Positions 21,930 to 34,558 are shown, numbered from the stretch's first letter. The stretch is DNA of 64,000 nucleotides from Clytia hemisphaerica (GCA_902728285.1 CACVBU010000878.1:1613786-1677785); one strand, 5' to 3'. The notes: a model not told the origin generated them from the sequence alone. Program-made: numbers and translations.

Positions 21930-22154
21930 CACGACTTTTTTATAAGAACATCCAAATTTTTGGAAGCTTTCGGATGTTCTTAAGTTTTTTTAATCATAAA
22001 CCTGAAACTGTTCTTAATTTCACCATTTTGTGAGCATTTTCGTGCAAATTGATAAGAAATTGGGTGTTTTAGGTCAATAAAGACTTAGTTTTCTTAATAT
22101 TTTGGCTGTCAAGGCATTATGTTCTTATGTAGTTTGTTCTTATAAAAAATGTAT
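21930..22154 (+). mobile_element. F1 element
   Basis: ACGACTTTTTTATAAGAACA start, TTGTTCTTATAAAAAATGTA end. One AAGAACTT segment in the interior is deleted. Confidence 0.88.
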
Positions 22155-22371
22155 GTGTTTCATCAGCCTGAAACAGGGCGAGTATATTGATTGTTCTTGG
22201 TAATTACATTTTATTACATTTTCAATGCGTTTTAATGAATGACGTGAAATTCGTCTTTTTGTACTAAAGAAATATTTAAGAAGAATTTCTACTATTTTGA
22301 CTGATGTAAGCTATAATACGGACATTCGAAAAGGACTGGGAATTTTACACAAAGCTCAACTCCAAGAAACA

Positions 22372-22519
22372 TACCGTAAACAATCCAAACGCTCCTTTAA
22401 GAATCAAAAGCGCCAAAATCGCAAAAAAAGTGGTTATACCGCAGCAATATCCGAGTTTTCGCGATTTTGGCGCTTTTGATTGGTAGGGGGACTTTTGGAT
22501 TGTTATGGGTAAGTACGGT
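22372..22519. mobile_element. 148-bp foldback element (ACCGTA...TACGGT)
   Basis: TACCGTAAACAATCCAAACG and ATCAAAAGCGCCAAAATCGC in the left arm pair with GCGATTTTGGCGCTTTTGAT, then TTTTGGATTGTTATGGG and TACGGTA, on the right. About 55-bp arms around a 35-bp loop. Confidence 0.85.
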
Positions 22520-22953
22520 AACTAGTGGCCAATGTCCAGTGTTTTTCTTGAAATATCACGGATTTAGTTTACGGGGATTCTTTTTGGAGGAAAGAGGGGG
22601 AGGATAATTAACACTTATGCTCTTTTGTTTTCTTAATAGCCCCGAACATCAAAGAAAGTACCGTCACAGAGAATAACGTTTAACACATTGGGAAGTGTGA
22701 AGCCCATTAACACCTTTTGAAAAAAAAGGATGAGCTAACCCTATGTCGGACATTATATTTTCCCGTGTTGAAAATCTTTTTTACTGCTTACGGCACTTTT
22801 ACTATTCTATTTGATTCAGTAAAAATGTAAGTCACGAAAAGCCTAATAACTAACCCCTTAAAAAGGTCTCCTTGTCGCTATTTCAGGAATGTCGATATTT
22901 AAGAAACAAGCACGGTGGAACACAAAATGTAACCTTATTGTACAAAATTAAGC
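22520..22953. other. no recognised feature
   Basis: Nothing recognised. Confidence 0.4.
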
Positions 22954-23101
22954 CAATAGACGATATCGGCTTAACCGAATTCTCCCCGAATGATTACCCA
23001 TGATGCATTGCGCAAAAAAATTCACGGACGATAACCCTAACCCTAACAATGCATCATGGGTAATCATTCGGGGAGAATTCGGAAAGCCGATATCGTCTAT
23101 T
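22954..23101. mobile_element. F5 foldback with a telomere-like loop
   Basis: Left arm ATAGACGATATCGGCTTAAC then CGAATTCTCCCCGAATGATT and ACCCATGATGCATTG; the right arm is its near-perfect complement ending AGCCGATATCGTCTAT (about 54 bp). The loop contains AACCCTAACCCTAAC, about 2.5 telomere-type units. Confidence 0.92.
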
Positions 23102-23474
23102 CAAGCCTCCTTCGCAAAGACTCATTAACATTTTTTTGCTTTTTAGTTACCACTCGACAGTAAATATTGACAAACTTTTATTAGGCTACAATCTAATGGT
23201 TTTTGAGCCTTGACATAATCAAAAGCAAAACAAATACATTGATAGACCCCAATACCTCTTAAACAAAATAAATATTTACTAGAACTACAAATTTTCCTTT
23301 CCCATGTCACTTTTTTATGATCTTATTGACTTTGTCATAACGGGCAAATAACAATGACCAGAAAGTACCTCAAATTCCCAGGTATTTACCGGGATAAACT
23401 TACAAGAAATCGCAAAAAATACTAAGAACTAAGATTTGTAGCTATCAAAAAAGAAGTTTGACACTAATGATTCT
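23102..23474. other. no recognised feature
   Basis: AT-rich spacer. Confidence 0.4.
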
Positions 23475-23569
23475 CCCAGTTGACACACAACGTTGTTTCA
23501 ACGTTTATCCAACGTTCAAAACATCCAAATGACGTTAGATGAACGTTGAAGCAACGTTGTGTACCAGCT
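23475..23569. mobile_element. F2 foldback
   Basis: CCCAGTTGACACACAACGTT left arm, GAAGCAACGTTGTGTACCAG right arm. Confidence 0.9.
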
Positions 23570-24213
23570 TGCTCTGGAGAAGAAATTTACTTACCCGTAG
23601 AGCAGAACAAGTTGTGCCAAAACCAGAAACGCAAGCTCAAACTTCATGATGAATCTTCTGTTAAACAGTGCGTCCTTCCCAAAATATATACTCTGTTGCG
23701 TTTAATATTCACTTGTGGTTACAATAAATCAAATCATGCGCATGTGTAAATAATCTTACCAGCAGTAGTGATACAATATTCGAGTAAAAAAAGTAAAAAA
23801 AAATATTCGAATTTTAGTAGTAGCAGTTGATGTGTATTCAATGCTGGAAAAAATGAAAATGATTTAAAATAGTGACAATTCATGTGTTTTTATAGCGATT
23901 TCTCCTCTGCGCTCTTTCCAATCTTTTTCTCTTTAATAGCACATACACAATAAAAACAAAAGCATCGATAGTAAAGTACGTCGTTAGTAGCTCGCTCTAT
24001 GACCCATTATAAATTACATCAAAGGGATATGCCGACTCCTTGATTCAAACGATTATCGCTATACATACTTCTCTCAAGCAACTATTTTTCTCTTTCTCTT
24101 ATTGTACGCCTTGATTGAGCAATCATGAGGCTTTTCAGTGTTGCGATTTCTTATAAGCATTAAACAACTTGTTTTTAAATAAAAGTGATATCGTTTGCTT
24201 ACTCATCAACTTT
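23570..24213. other. no recognised feature
   Basis: No credible gene. Confidence 0.4.
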
Positions 24214-24379
24214 AATAGACGATATCGGCTTTACATGAAAGCTAGGTTTGACCCCCGAGAATTTCCCACAATGCTTTGTGAGGAAAAAATTTCACCATGA
24301 GCCTTTTCCCGCGCAAAGCATTGTGGACAATTCTCGGAGGTCAAATCTGAGTTTTCTCGTTAAGCCGATATCGTATATT
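24214..24379. mobile_element. F5 foldback, second copy
   Basis: Same terminal AATAGACGATATCGGCTT as at 22954, with arms GAGAATTTCCCACAATGCTT and AAAGCATTGTGGACAATTCT, ending AAGCCGATATCGTATATT. The internal arms differ from the first copy although the ends are the same. Confidence 0.9.
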
Positions 24380-24856
24380 CACAAACTTTTTCACATTGGA
24401 TTGACACGGATGTGGAGCAAGATTGGTCAGAAAGAGGAAAAGAAAAACATTTTTTTGCTTATATATATCAGAATAATATAACAATAGGAAGACACTGTCC
24501 TGATATGAAATATGTGTCTGATATGAAACGGGAACACTTAAAAATAAAAATAAAACCTTTAATCAACTTTTTTTAAAATTAGAATCGATATTCATGATAT
24601 TCATGATATAATATATTTCATACGGGAACACCCCCAAACGACTGGATTTTTCCTATCTTTTTAACTTTTTTGAATTTGAAAGGCAAGTCACGAAACCGGT
24701 CTTTTTTCGGGTGCTTTCGTAACGATTACGGAATAAATATAATGAATTAAGACATAACAGGCGCATAATTTCGAGACAGTCTTTTGATAGTTCTAGATGA
24801 TCAACCTCCCTTGGCATCTTCGGAACTTAGAATTGAAAAACTGCAGTGTAAGAATG
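24380..24856. other. no recognised feature
   Basis: AT-rich; a short ATTCATGAT duplication at about 24591. Confidence 0.35.
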
Positions 24857-25108
24857 TACACGTTTTTTTTAAAAGAACATCCAACATTTTTGAAGCCTTC
24901 GGATGTTCTTAACTTTTTGAGTTTTAAGACTAAAAACGTTCTTAACATGTTCTTATTTTTTGCCATTTTTCGAGTATTTTTGTCCGTTTCCTAAGAAATT
25001 GGGTGTTTTTGAGTCTGCAAAGCCTTAATATGTTCTTAGCTTGATTTTAACATTTCAGTCATCAAAGCCTTGTGTTCTTATATAGTTTGTTCTTATAAAA
25101 ACCGTTTT
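24857..25108 (+). mobile_element. F1 element
   Basis: TACACGTTTTTTTTAAAAGA start and GTTTGTTCTTATAAAAACCG end. Confidence 0.9.
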
Positions 25109-25426
25109 GAATGAGTGACAATCTAACATAAGAAAAGCTATGCGACAATTTCTTAATCAAGCGTTCTTAAAGATCAATTCAATCTTTAAAGTATGCAGGA
25201 CGGAAGAGAAAACTGTATAACGATTGGTTGATTCGAATTCATTGCGTCATTTTTGTAAGAGGTTGGTATGCGAGCTAACAATTAGTATTCTTTCCAAGAT
25301 TAAGTCATCCTCGGGAGCCAGGGCTGAGGAATCGGTGACGTGAAGCAGCCAATACCTCAAATTTTTCGAATTGCACAATTAAAAATCCCCGCCAAAGCCT
25401 TAATTCAGTACCGTCAATAGCGAGTT

Positions 25427-25580
25427 TATGCATCTGTGTTTTTCTAATCTGTCTACATCCTGACTGACTGTGGATGACTCTAAATCGTCCTCGACTTTGC
25501 GGGGCAAAAATGCGGGTTTTTCTAAATCAATTCAGTCATTCCGCCGTCCTCATAAGTGCAAATGCACAAACTCTCTAATA
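25427..25580 (+). mobile_element. AGCGAGTTTATG element, type B
   Basis: AATAGCGAGTTTATGCATCT on the left, GCAAATGCACAAACTCTCTA on the right (TIR). An inverted full copy lies at 35432-35612, sharing GACTGTGGATGAC/GACACTGAGGACGAC-type internal sequence. Confidence 0.75.
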
Positions 25581-25673
25581 CAGCACATAGCGATTGTTAT
25601 GTAAGCCTTGTGTTCAAGGGTAGAATTTAGATTTTCTAACACGAAGTCGAATTTATGGGATCCACATAAAATA

Positions 25674-25836
25674 CAGGGAATCTCACTAATTCGAACCTCT
25701 ATTTTTCGAATCTTTCTATAATTCTTTGGTCCCCGTAGCTAAAAGATTTTTTAATCACTCTCTTTAGGTCGAGTTTTTCTCTAATTCGAAGAAAATTTTA
25801 GGTCCCCTTGATGATCGAATTAGAGAGAGTGACTTG
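25674..25836. mobile_element. 163-bp TIR element (TCTCACTAATTCGA)
   Basis: CAGGGAATCTCACTAATTCG and GATCGAATTAGAGAGAGTGA are inverted. The interior has further TTCGAA sites. Possibly related to the ATTCGA elements around Wnt. Confidence 0.65.
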
Positions 25837-26246
25837 TATATCATCAAGTCTTTAAAGTTAAGAAAAAAACATGAATTGAAAGATTCCAAGTTGTCATATT
25901 CCCTTAAGGTGTTGGAAACTAGTTTTGGAAGAGAAAATGGTAAAAGGTCACCAAATTGAAACTGAAGGCGAAATAATATCCGATAACCTACACAACACTG
26001 GAAGCTGTTCAAAGTTCACAAGATTCCTTATTTCGACATCTTACTGTGTATTAATTAGAATGTTGATATTTCTACCCGGGGCAGTTGGTTTACCGACTGG
26101 TGGTATGTGCGGTGAAAAAATAATTTCCAGGGTTCCTTTTTACGTTAAAATATGTTAAGATTTGAAAGTGAAGATTTTAGTACAGGTTCACTTTTTTCGC
26201 GAACTTCTATAACTGCGAAGGTGAGAGACAGTGGGAAATAACCCAA

Positions 26247-26504
26247 TAGCGAGATTATGTATCTGGAATTCTCTACGACTACGATTTGAGTGGTGAGGGA
26301 AATGGCGAGTAAGGCAAGTAATGGCGGGTGAAAGCAAGCTCGATATTTGACGTACGGCATTATGTCGACTTTGCTTATACGGTGTTTTGGTGTTATCCGG
26401 TACAGAGCAAAGTAGACAACGACATGTCACCTTTGGCGACGACCCGCATGGGCAACTCCGCAACCATAGCCGTAGAATATCTCTGACACATAATCTCTCT
26501 AATA
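26247..26504. mobile_element. AGCGAGATTATG element, type A, copy 1
   Basis: TAGCGAGATTATGTATCTGG and CTGACACATAATCTCTCTAA are inverted ends, followed inward by TCTCTACGACTACG and CATAGCCGTAGA. Roughly 85% like 35175-35434. The frames in both strands are by-products. Confidence 0.85.
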
Positions 26505-26647
26505 TCTATTATCTGAGTAGCAAGACTTTAGACCTCACAGTAAGACTTTAGACCAAAGAGACTTGAACTTCAACTTTTGCGATTAAAAAAGAATGACCCT
26601 AATCAAACACTCAAATAGTCATCAAACAATGGGGACGCCTTGCATTT

Positions 26648-26878
26648 ACACGTTTTTTTTATAAGAACAAACTATAAAAGAACACAAGGCTTCGAAGGCC
26701 GAAATACTAGGAATAAGTTAACAACATTTTAAGGCTTCGCTGAAAAAACACCCATTTTTTAAGGAAATCACACAAAAATACTCACAAAATGGTGAAAATA
26801 AGAACATTTTTAGTTAAGTTAGTTAAGAACATCCGAAGGCTTTGAAATTGTTGGATGTTCTTATAAAAAAAGTGTAAA
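26648..26878 (-). mobile_element. F1 element, reverse
   Basis: TACACGTTTTTTTTATAAGA start, TCTTATAAAAAAAGTGTA end; TA at each edge. Confidence 0.9.
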
Positions 26879-28656
26879 AGTAGGGACGCCTTTACTTCAC
26901 TAGACTTGAGTCAGCATCAGACAAAATGAATACCTTTTTTAACACTTGAAATTTATATTTCATAATATTACAATTTTTAATGCTTTATCATTCATTCATT
27001 AGGCATGTATGTTGATGAAGGGTTTTCAAATATTGACTTTCTTAATACCTTACGATTTATACTTTATAGCCCTGGAGATAAGAAATAGAAGAAAAAAACC
27101 TTGAAACTGAACTCTAAAATCAAGACTTGGTCACGTCCGGGTCATCCAAATCATTAGATCATCACTTTGAGCTGAAATCAATCTCAGCTTATGTGTGCGC
27201 TTAAAGTACACATAACCAACCCTTCCCCAAATACTGAGCTTGAGTTTCCTGACCATTTCAAGTGACAATTTGGCAAAGCCCCAATATGGTAGCCGTAGAA
27301 ACGTGGACTTTCAAGAAATTCATGATAAGACTAAGTAAATTTTAAAGATTCTCATTCCAGTCGTTATTTAAGATCTGTGCAAACATTTTCAACCTCAATG
27401 ACAGAGTTTCATTCAATTAACTATGCATCATGCAAAAAGTATGCCATTTTCACACGTTTTGCGCTTCTTGTCAAATCATTTTCGTAGATGCATATTCTAG
27501 TCCCACCCGAGTCATTCTATGATCGTAATAGTAAAGCACAGAAGGTATAAAAAATCGCTACCCCAATGAAAGCAAATAGTGGAATACACGTTTTTTTTAT
27601 AAAAATAAAATAATAAAATAAAAATCAATTGAATTTTAACCTCTAAGAACTCCGTGTAATTTCACGGTCAAACCTGAAAAAAGAGTGAATGGCTAAACTG
27701 TATTTCACCATTTTAAAATCGTTCAAAATGGCAGACACATAACTTAGGGACGTAGGAACTACTGTTGCCCGCTCAATTAAGGGTGTAAACGCCCGAAAGT
27801 TTTTTGAGAGTTATTAGGCGTGGAAATTATCCAAAAACAGCAAATGTTTCCGTGTGAGTTCCAGAAACCGTGTAGACTGGGAATCCAGTCGTTTATAACG
27901 TTTTTGTTGAAAGCGGGAAATTTTTATGTCGGGATATGGTTAAAATAAACTATATTGATGCTCCTGACAAGTTTGTTTCTACTTCCTATTTTTTACTGAG
28001 TTAAGTCGTCTAGCATGCTAGACTAGAAACCGTGAGAAATAAAACGTTAAGTTTTAGTTTGATTACGTTGAAAAGCCTCTTGTGAAATTATAAAGTTGTG
28101 TGTGAAAAAAGTTATTTTCTCCTAAGTAGCGTTATGTTTTGATTTGGTTAAACTTTTTAAATTTGGATGAATTTGAAGTGGATGGGAGGAGAATTTTTAT
28201 CGTCATGAGGATGGTCTGTGCCAGAAATACACTGACAAAATTAGACTGGAGTTCGTGTTAACCGTGTTAAATAGTAACATAGATGTTGTTATCAGTTGGT
28301 ATTATCCGTGTTTTACAGTAATATGGATGTTATATGATAATACGATCATTGTTATGAGATAATATCAGTCGTTATTATACAATCTAAAATTTGCCCCTTA
28401 CATTACTTAAATTTGTTATTTTGTACTATGTCTGAATTAATGGTTTAGTATGCTAGGGTATGCCAAAAAAATCTTTTAGTCCTTATTTCATAAAGGAATT
28501 TGCACTGCTATTTTCCTTTAATCCGAATGTAAAAAATTCTTGATTCCCCAAATTCTATACCTTAAATCTTTAAATAAAAACTAGCTATACATAACACGAC
28601 TTTCGCTAATTTGAACCTTTCCTATTTTAAACCAATAATTCAAATTGATTTCATAC
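26879..28656. other. no gene; one F1 terminus at 27585
   Basis: A lone F1-like end (TACACGTTTTTTTTATAAAA) lies at 27585-27605 with no partner. Nothing else recognised. Confidence 0.4.
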
Positions 28657-28939
28657 AACACCCCTGCTTCACAACCCCAGTAGAAGTTTTTAGCTTCGTG
28701 GGGATAAAAATTTCTATCGGATTCTTAATGAGCATAGAAATTCTAATGTTTTGAGGCGAAAAATTCTAGTGGGGATGGTTTTGGAGTGCAAGTTTATCCA
28801 TTGAATTTTTAGTGGGGATAAAATCAAAGCTAATATCCCTGTGGGCTGAAATTGCAGTTTGCTTTTTGCTCCGGGGAGGAAATTTTGGGCAAATTTCCAG
28901 TAGGGTTCTGGGGTTCCAGCGGGCCTGTGACAGTGGTGT
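28657..28939 (+). mobile_element. F3 element
   Basis: AACACCCCTGCTTCACAACC start, GGGCCTGTGACAGTGGTGTC end; repeated GTGGGGAT phrases inside. Confidence 0.88.
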
Positions 28940-29021
28940 CATTTAGGAAAAACCCTTACAAATACAAATTATGTTGAAAAATTCTATTCTCTCTGTAAAT
29001 CGAACCAAACGAATAAGGGAT

Positions 29022-29606
29022 CATGGTCAAAAATAGTGTGACATTTGAAAATTGACAATTTTTCAATTTTTTTACACTTCAGGTGATAAATGTTGCTGAC
29101 ATTTGTTTTGACAGCTGAAAATTTACACACTTCAAGTTCAAAGCTTAACCTAGGCTTGTAGTAGTTTGAAAAGTTCTGTTAGGTGATGGTTTGTGGCTTA
29201 CAACCATTTACAGTTGACTACTTGGAAATGTCAACCACGTGTTTTCACGTCGAGTTTTAACCACGATCCATCACCCATTAATAAAAATTTTAATTCTCTA
29301 TCGTTTCATTGAAATTTTCGCTGTTTGTTTTACACATACCTGGTAAGCCACAATTGTTCTCTAAAAATTGTGACTGACGTAAGCCGCATGACAATGTAAG
29401 CCACAAAAAATCACCTGATTTAGAGTGAAATTTAGGGATATCTAGAAGAGATATTGTAACCGTTTTTTCTGCACTTTGAAATTCGATCTTTTCCCCTTTT
29501 GAGGAATATATAAACTTAGTGTCAGCCACATTATATCAACTAAAAACCTTTGGTTAAAGATATCATATACAAAATGTCACAAAAACAGGGGGTATTTTTG
29601 ACCATG
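29022..29606. mobile_element. 585-bp TIR element (CATGGTCAAAAATA)
   Basis: CATGGTCAAAAATAGTGTGA then CATTT at the left; AAATGTCAC and TATTTTTGACCATG at the right. GTGGCTTAC recurs (about 29187, 29348, 29395 in mixed strands). A 79-codon minus frame (29290-29529) begins at GTG and spans the repeat motifs; I do not call it a gene. Confidence 0.75.
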
Positions 29607-30017
29607 TTCAAGGTTTCCCATACTAGTTCTAATTAGGAAGACTCTTTGCCAATAAAAAGTACCTACAATATCCAATTTCCTTATTAGGAGAAATGTATTT
29701 CAATTTGCAATAAATTGACAAGCAAAAAACCACATTTTAACGTCAAGAAAATTATAAAATTATGTCAAGATCATACCAAAATGATTTTAATCGTCATGCC
29801 TCATCATAAATGACAAATTGATCATACAATTTTATATATTGGACCCTAGAATAGAGCTCCCTTACTTTTTTTCATAGCATATCAATTAGACAGATTAGAC
29901 AGTTTTTACCTTGAACAACGAACAAGAAAACCATATACTGTTATAGTAGACATGCAAAGAATGGCACACTCTCTAGATTTATGCAGAAAACGTCGATGCA
30001 GAAAATTATCATAAAAA

Positions 30018-30232
30018 TACACACGGTTTTTTATAAAAGGACACAACCCCCACACAAGGCTTCGATGGCCAAAATATAAAGAACAATGCTTAGTGGGCTT
30101 GAAAACAAAATATCAATCAAAAACTCAATATCTTAGGAAAATGGATGAAATTATTTACAAATGTGAAAATAAGAAAATGTTAAGAACATTTTTAGGCTTA
30201 AAACTCAAAAGTTAAGAACATCCAAAGGCCCA
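30018..30232 (-). mobile_element. F1 element, degenerate, right end lost
   Basis: ACACACGGTTTTTTATAAAA then AAGGCTTCGATGGCCAAAAT and GTTAAGAACATTTTTAGGC; stops after AACATCCAAAGGC. Confidence 0.75.
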
Positions 30233-31696
30233 CTATCTTAATTCATTCATGTCTTTCAAAGTCAAAAACTAATGTGTAAGGACAATAGTTTCCTAGCTAC
30301 CATTATTGCCCTTTTCTTCAAATACATGAAAATTCTGGTTTTTGAGGATTGTCATTTATCATTTTCAAAAGCCGTTTTTTTTCAAATTTTAACTAGTTAT
30401 ACGTGCCAGGACGGAGACACTTTGTTTGGGGTGCAAAACCAAATTGTTATTGATGATTCTTAAATCTCAGTGAAGTGCTTTGTTTATTGACAGAGCACAC
30501 TAATGACATCATCACTGCGTGTTTAATAAACAAATCGAAAACAGAGTCAGCATTTTTATTTGGAGCTTATTCAATACAATAGAATCGATTCATATCCATT
30601 AACTTCTAACCCAAAGGACTTAATTTGAATTATCAACCTTTCCCAAGCAAGAAAAAGTGAAGCCTTTAAGACTTGCGCCACTTTTAGAACGATGGATTGA
30701 ATCTAGCGCATTTCATTTAACATATGGTTCGAGTCAATATTCTAAATGGATATCCGAATAATATAGGACTTTTACATAACAGCCATTTGATTGTTTTCAC
30801 GGGATCCACAGTCAGGCTTTCTTTAAAATGAACGAAACCTTGGAAGCAATGGGAGAATCGAACTGGAAACCCTTGAACTAGTTTGATAGTCTATCATTTG
30901 ATGTCCTTGGTTCAGAAGCTGGCGCCTTGACCAAATCTGGCGATACATTTTAATTTCAGAAAAATACACTGAAAGGAGCGTTGGTTGCTTAGTGTTGGTT
31001 TTACCAAGACGCGGATAAATGATCGTTTTGCAGGCATCACATAAAAGCCCATCTAAAAGTTTACATAATTTTAACACCCACCATTTTCCCTTAATGAAGT
31101 CGTGACTTTATTTTTGTTAAAAAACACATGGAAATAGCCTCTTCAAAATCAAATTTCCTTCGCAAAATGAATAATGGCAACTTTTTGGCTCATTTGCGAT
31201 TGTTTTTGTTTTGATAGGATTCAGAACAGGTTTTTGGAACCGGTTTCGCGGAACTAAAGTTTACTTTTTGCGGTTTTTGGGTACATGTTTTTCTGAAGTT
31301 TTGAGATTCCTAAAAATCCTTTTCGAAACCGTTGTCAAAGTTTACAGAACTTATTAACAACATATATTTCAGCAGATTGAAATCATTTTAGTCTGTATTG
31401 ATAATAGGTATTGCTAAAAACCAAAACCTGAATTTTAAATTGAAAGATTTGTACATAATTCATTTGAGGAAAATAAAGGGCCAATTTTTTTCATCACCGC
31501 TAGGAGCTTGATTTCGACAAATTTTAACATTAAAAATGCGCTCTGAAAGCTCTATTAAGTCCTGTAAGCTCTCAAAATAGACCAAGAATTATAATTAAAA
31601 TCTCCATAACTCGAACAACTTACGGGAACACAAATTTGTTCGACGAGTTAAGGAAACTTTGAGTAATGGAGTAAGATTTAAAAGACACTGTTTACT
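30233..31696. other. no gene recognised; satellite precursor at the right edge
   Basis: 30272-30463 and 30823-31077 are short frames without domain content. 31599-31690 carries CTCCATAACTCGAACAACTT and GAGTTAAGGAAAC, related to the satellite that follows and to the element at 52229. Confidence 0.4.
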
Positions 31697-32895
31697 AATG
31701 GAGTCAAAGAATTCGTCCAAGTTATAGAGGTTTGAGTTAATGAAACTCCATAAAACACAAACATGAACATAAACAATATTTATTGAAACACACTTAAATT
31801 ACATCACAAAATTACAGCTTAAAAAGGGTATTGTTCGAGTCAAAGAATTTGTCCGAGTTGTAGAGGTTCGAGTTAAAGAAACTCCATAAAACACAAACAT
31901 TAACATAAACAATATTTATTCAAACACACTTAAATTACATCACAAAATTACAGCTTAAAAAGGGTATTGTTCGAGTCAAAGAATTTGTCCGAGTTGTAGA
32001 GGTTCGAGTTAAAGAAACTCCATAAAACACAAACATTAACATAAACAATATTTATTGAAACACACTTAAATTACATCACAAAATTACAGCTTAAAAAGGG
32101 GTATGTTCGAGTCAAAGAATTTGTCCGAGTTGTAGAGGTTCGAGTTAAAGAAACTCCATAAAACACAAACATGAACATAAACAATATATTATTCAAACAC
32201 ACTTAAATTACATCACAAAATTACAGCTTAAAAAGGGTATTGTTCGAGTCAAAGAATTTGTCCGAGTTGTAGAGGTTCGAGTTAAAGAAACTCCATAAAA
32301 CACAAACATTAACATAAACAACAATCATTCAAACACACTTACATTACATCACAAAATTACAGCTTTAAAAGGGTATTGTTCGAGTTAAAGAGACATTCGA
32401 GTAATAGAGGTTCGAGTTAAAGAAACTCCATAAAACACAAACATTAACATAAACAATATTTATTGAAACACACTTAAATTACATCACAAAATTACAGCTT
32501 AAAAAGGGTATTGTTCGAGTCAAAGAGACATTCGAGTAATAGAGGTTCGAGTTAAAGAAACTCCATAAAACACAAACATTAACATAAACAACAATCATTC
32601 ACACACACTTACATTGCATCACAAAATTACAGCTTTAAAAGGGTATTGTTCGAGTTAAAGAGACATTCGAGTAATAGAGGTTCGAGTTAAAGAAACTCCA
32701 TAAAACACAAACATTAACATAAACAATATTTATTCAAACACACTTAAATTACATCACAAAATTACAGCTTAAAAAGGGTATTGTTCGAGTCAAAGAATTT
32801 GTCCGAGTTGTAGAGGTTCGAGTTAAAGAAACTCCATAAAACACAAACATGAACATAAACAACAATCATTCAAACACACTTACATTGCGTCACAA
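31697..32895. repeat. 135-136-bp satellite array, 9 copies
   Basis: GTTCGAGT marks unit starts at about 31833, 31969, 32104, 32242, 32378, 32513, 32648 and 32783, plus a diverged first unit near 31697. From 32242 on, units alternate between AACAATATTTATT and AACAACAATCATTC forms, making a dimeric higher-order repeat of about 270 bp. Each unit contains GAAACTCCATAAAACAC, similar to the terminus of the TIR element at 52229. Confidence 0.95.
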
Positions 32896-33440
32896 CACAA
32901 CAAAATGCGGAAACACTCGAGCACGAGCGATCCACAGAGAGTGGGTTTGCAATAAACAAAGCTTCACGTATTACTTCGAAGAATATATAATCTTTTTTAT
33001 TAGAGCCCAGTTTATAAGAACATTTAGGCTGAAATTTGAGGAGAAAAAGAAGAACATTGTAGGAACATGGCATAGGAATTGAAGAAATTCCCCAAATTAT
33101 CTGAATTCATAAGAAAATTTAAAAAAGTCGTAATTCCCAAGAGGTAGAATAAGTAACCTTGATTGTAATGTAAATATGCCTCAGCTTAAGCTTGGAGAAC
33201 AGAAAAGAGTAGATTAGAGGCAACTGAAATTTCTTGAGTCAGTAGAGTCCCTATTTAAAATTATGAGTGTCCTCTACTAGAGTGGGGTACCCAGTTGGCG
33301 TGAGTTTATGAAGATTCCCGTTTATTCATATCGGCAGTATATTTTGCTGGGATTTCTTTTCGCATTCAAATGGTCACTACAGAAGAGAGTACAAAACACT
33401 TCTTTAATTTATTCAGTTTGATTTAGCTTTGCTCAGCCAT
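32896..33440. other. no recognised feature
   Basis: No credible gene; frames on both strands at 32849-33082 overlap the last satellite unit. Confidence 0.4.
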
Positions 33441-33538
33441 CCCAGCTGGCACACAACGTTGTTTCAACGTTTATTCAACGTTCACAACGTCCATATAACG
33501 TTAGATGAACGTTGAAACAATGTTGTGTACCAGCTGGG
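33441..33538. mobile_element. F2 foldback, near-complete reference copy
   Basis: CCCAGCTGGCACACAACGTT and the matching inverted end TGTTGTGTACCAGCTGGG; 98 bp. Centre ACAACGTCCATATAACGTTA. Confidence 0.93.
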
Positions 33539-34460
33539 ATAGCCTGAATCGCAGACCTCCTATTTAAGGGCAAAAAGCAGCATTTTATGGGAAAGACAAT
33601 CTTCTGAGTAGCTGCCTCTATAAGAAACCTTTTTTCGCTAGAGGAGGAGAAGAAGTCTAGCTTGGCCATAGCCCCTTCTTCGTTAGAATCGTTAAGTGCG
33701 CATAGCACGTGCAGTTTCCCCGAGTGTAGGTTGATGTTAAGTTTCCTGAAATAAAGCCTCTTGGTTAAGTGTTGCTGTTTAAATCATCCTATTTTACCTA
33801 TTCACCGGTCATTGCTTTAGCAGGCTCAACGGAAAATCGTGAAGCAATCACAATATGCACAGGGGTGATATACGTGTAGCCGTGTATACCCCTTTCTCTA
33901 AAATTGGAGATATCTAAATAAATGGTCAGTCCCAAGACCGAGGGTATTGCCCACCCAGCAGAAATCATTCTTATCGGTATAACCAAAAAAAATCCCGGAA
34001 ATACGCAAGGAATATTTCCCCAGAATAAGAAAGTTTGACCATCCTATGATAATAAGAAATTTGGTTTGAAAAGCAGATATTTTTCAGATGGGATGGAGAA
34101 CCAAATCAAATAAGTAACTCCATCTCGTCCCAGATTTTTGAGCAAATTGGAAATGGACTTTATCCGGCTTTATCCATCAAATACGCATCAGTAATGGAAA
34201 TTCGCTATAATCAGGGATACACTTATCCTTAAGCGCTCTTATGACTCACCCGTTGACACAGAATATTATCATTTTTGACTCATTTGCGGAAATTTCGCAA
34301 AAATTATCAAGACACGGGATAGGAAGGAAAATTCGCGCAAATTCCATTTTTTGTTACCATTGCTTCATGTCAACAATGATGTAGTGTTGATAAACCTTAC
34401 GTCATTTTTTATGATAATGGGAGGTGGTTTTCAAGTCATACACTTTTTTTTAACAAGCAA
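33539..34460. other. no recognised feature
   Basis: Two short minus frames (33475-33708 and 33798-33986) show no domain features. Confidence 0.4.
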
Positions 34461-34558
34461 CCCAACTGACACACAACGTTTTTTCGACGTTTGACTAACG
34501 TTATATAGACGTTATGAACATTAAATGAACGTTGAAACAACGTTGTGTGCCAGCTGGG
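34461..34558. mobile_element. F2 foldback
   Basis: CCCAACTGACACACAACGTT and AACGTTGTGTGCCAGCTGGG; 98 bp. Confidence 0.93.

Noticed and set aside
22990..23040. Interstitial telomere or chromosome end
   Set aside because: Only about 2.5 CCCTAA units, confined to a hairpin loop and flanked by ordinary DNA on both sides.
29290..29529. 79-codon minus-strand frame with a GTATGTGT donor-like site
   Set aside because: Begins at GTG and not ATG, sits inside a TIR element and spans repeated GTGGCTTAC motifs; no recognisable domain.
31697..32895. CRISPR-like regular repeat array
   Set aside because: Units are 136 bp with no unique spacers; the DNA is animal. It is a satellite.
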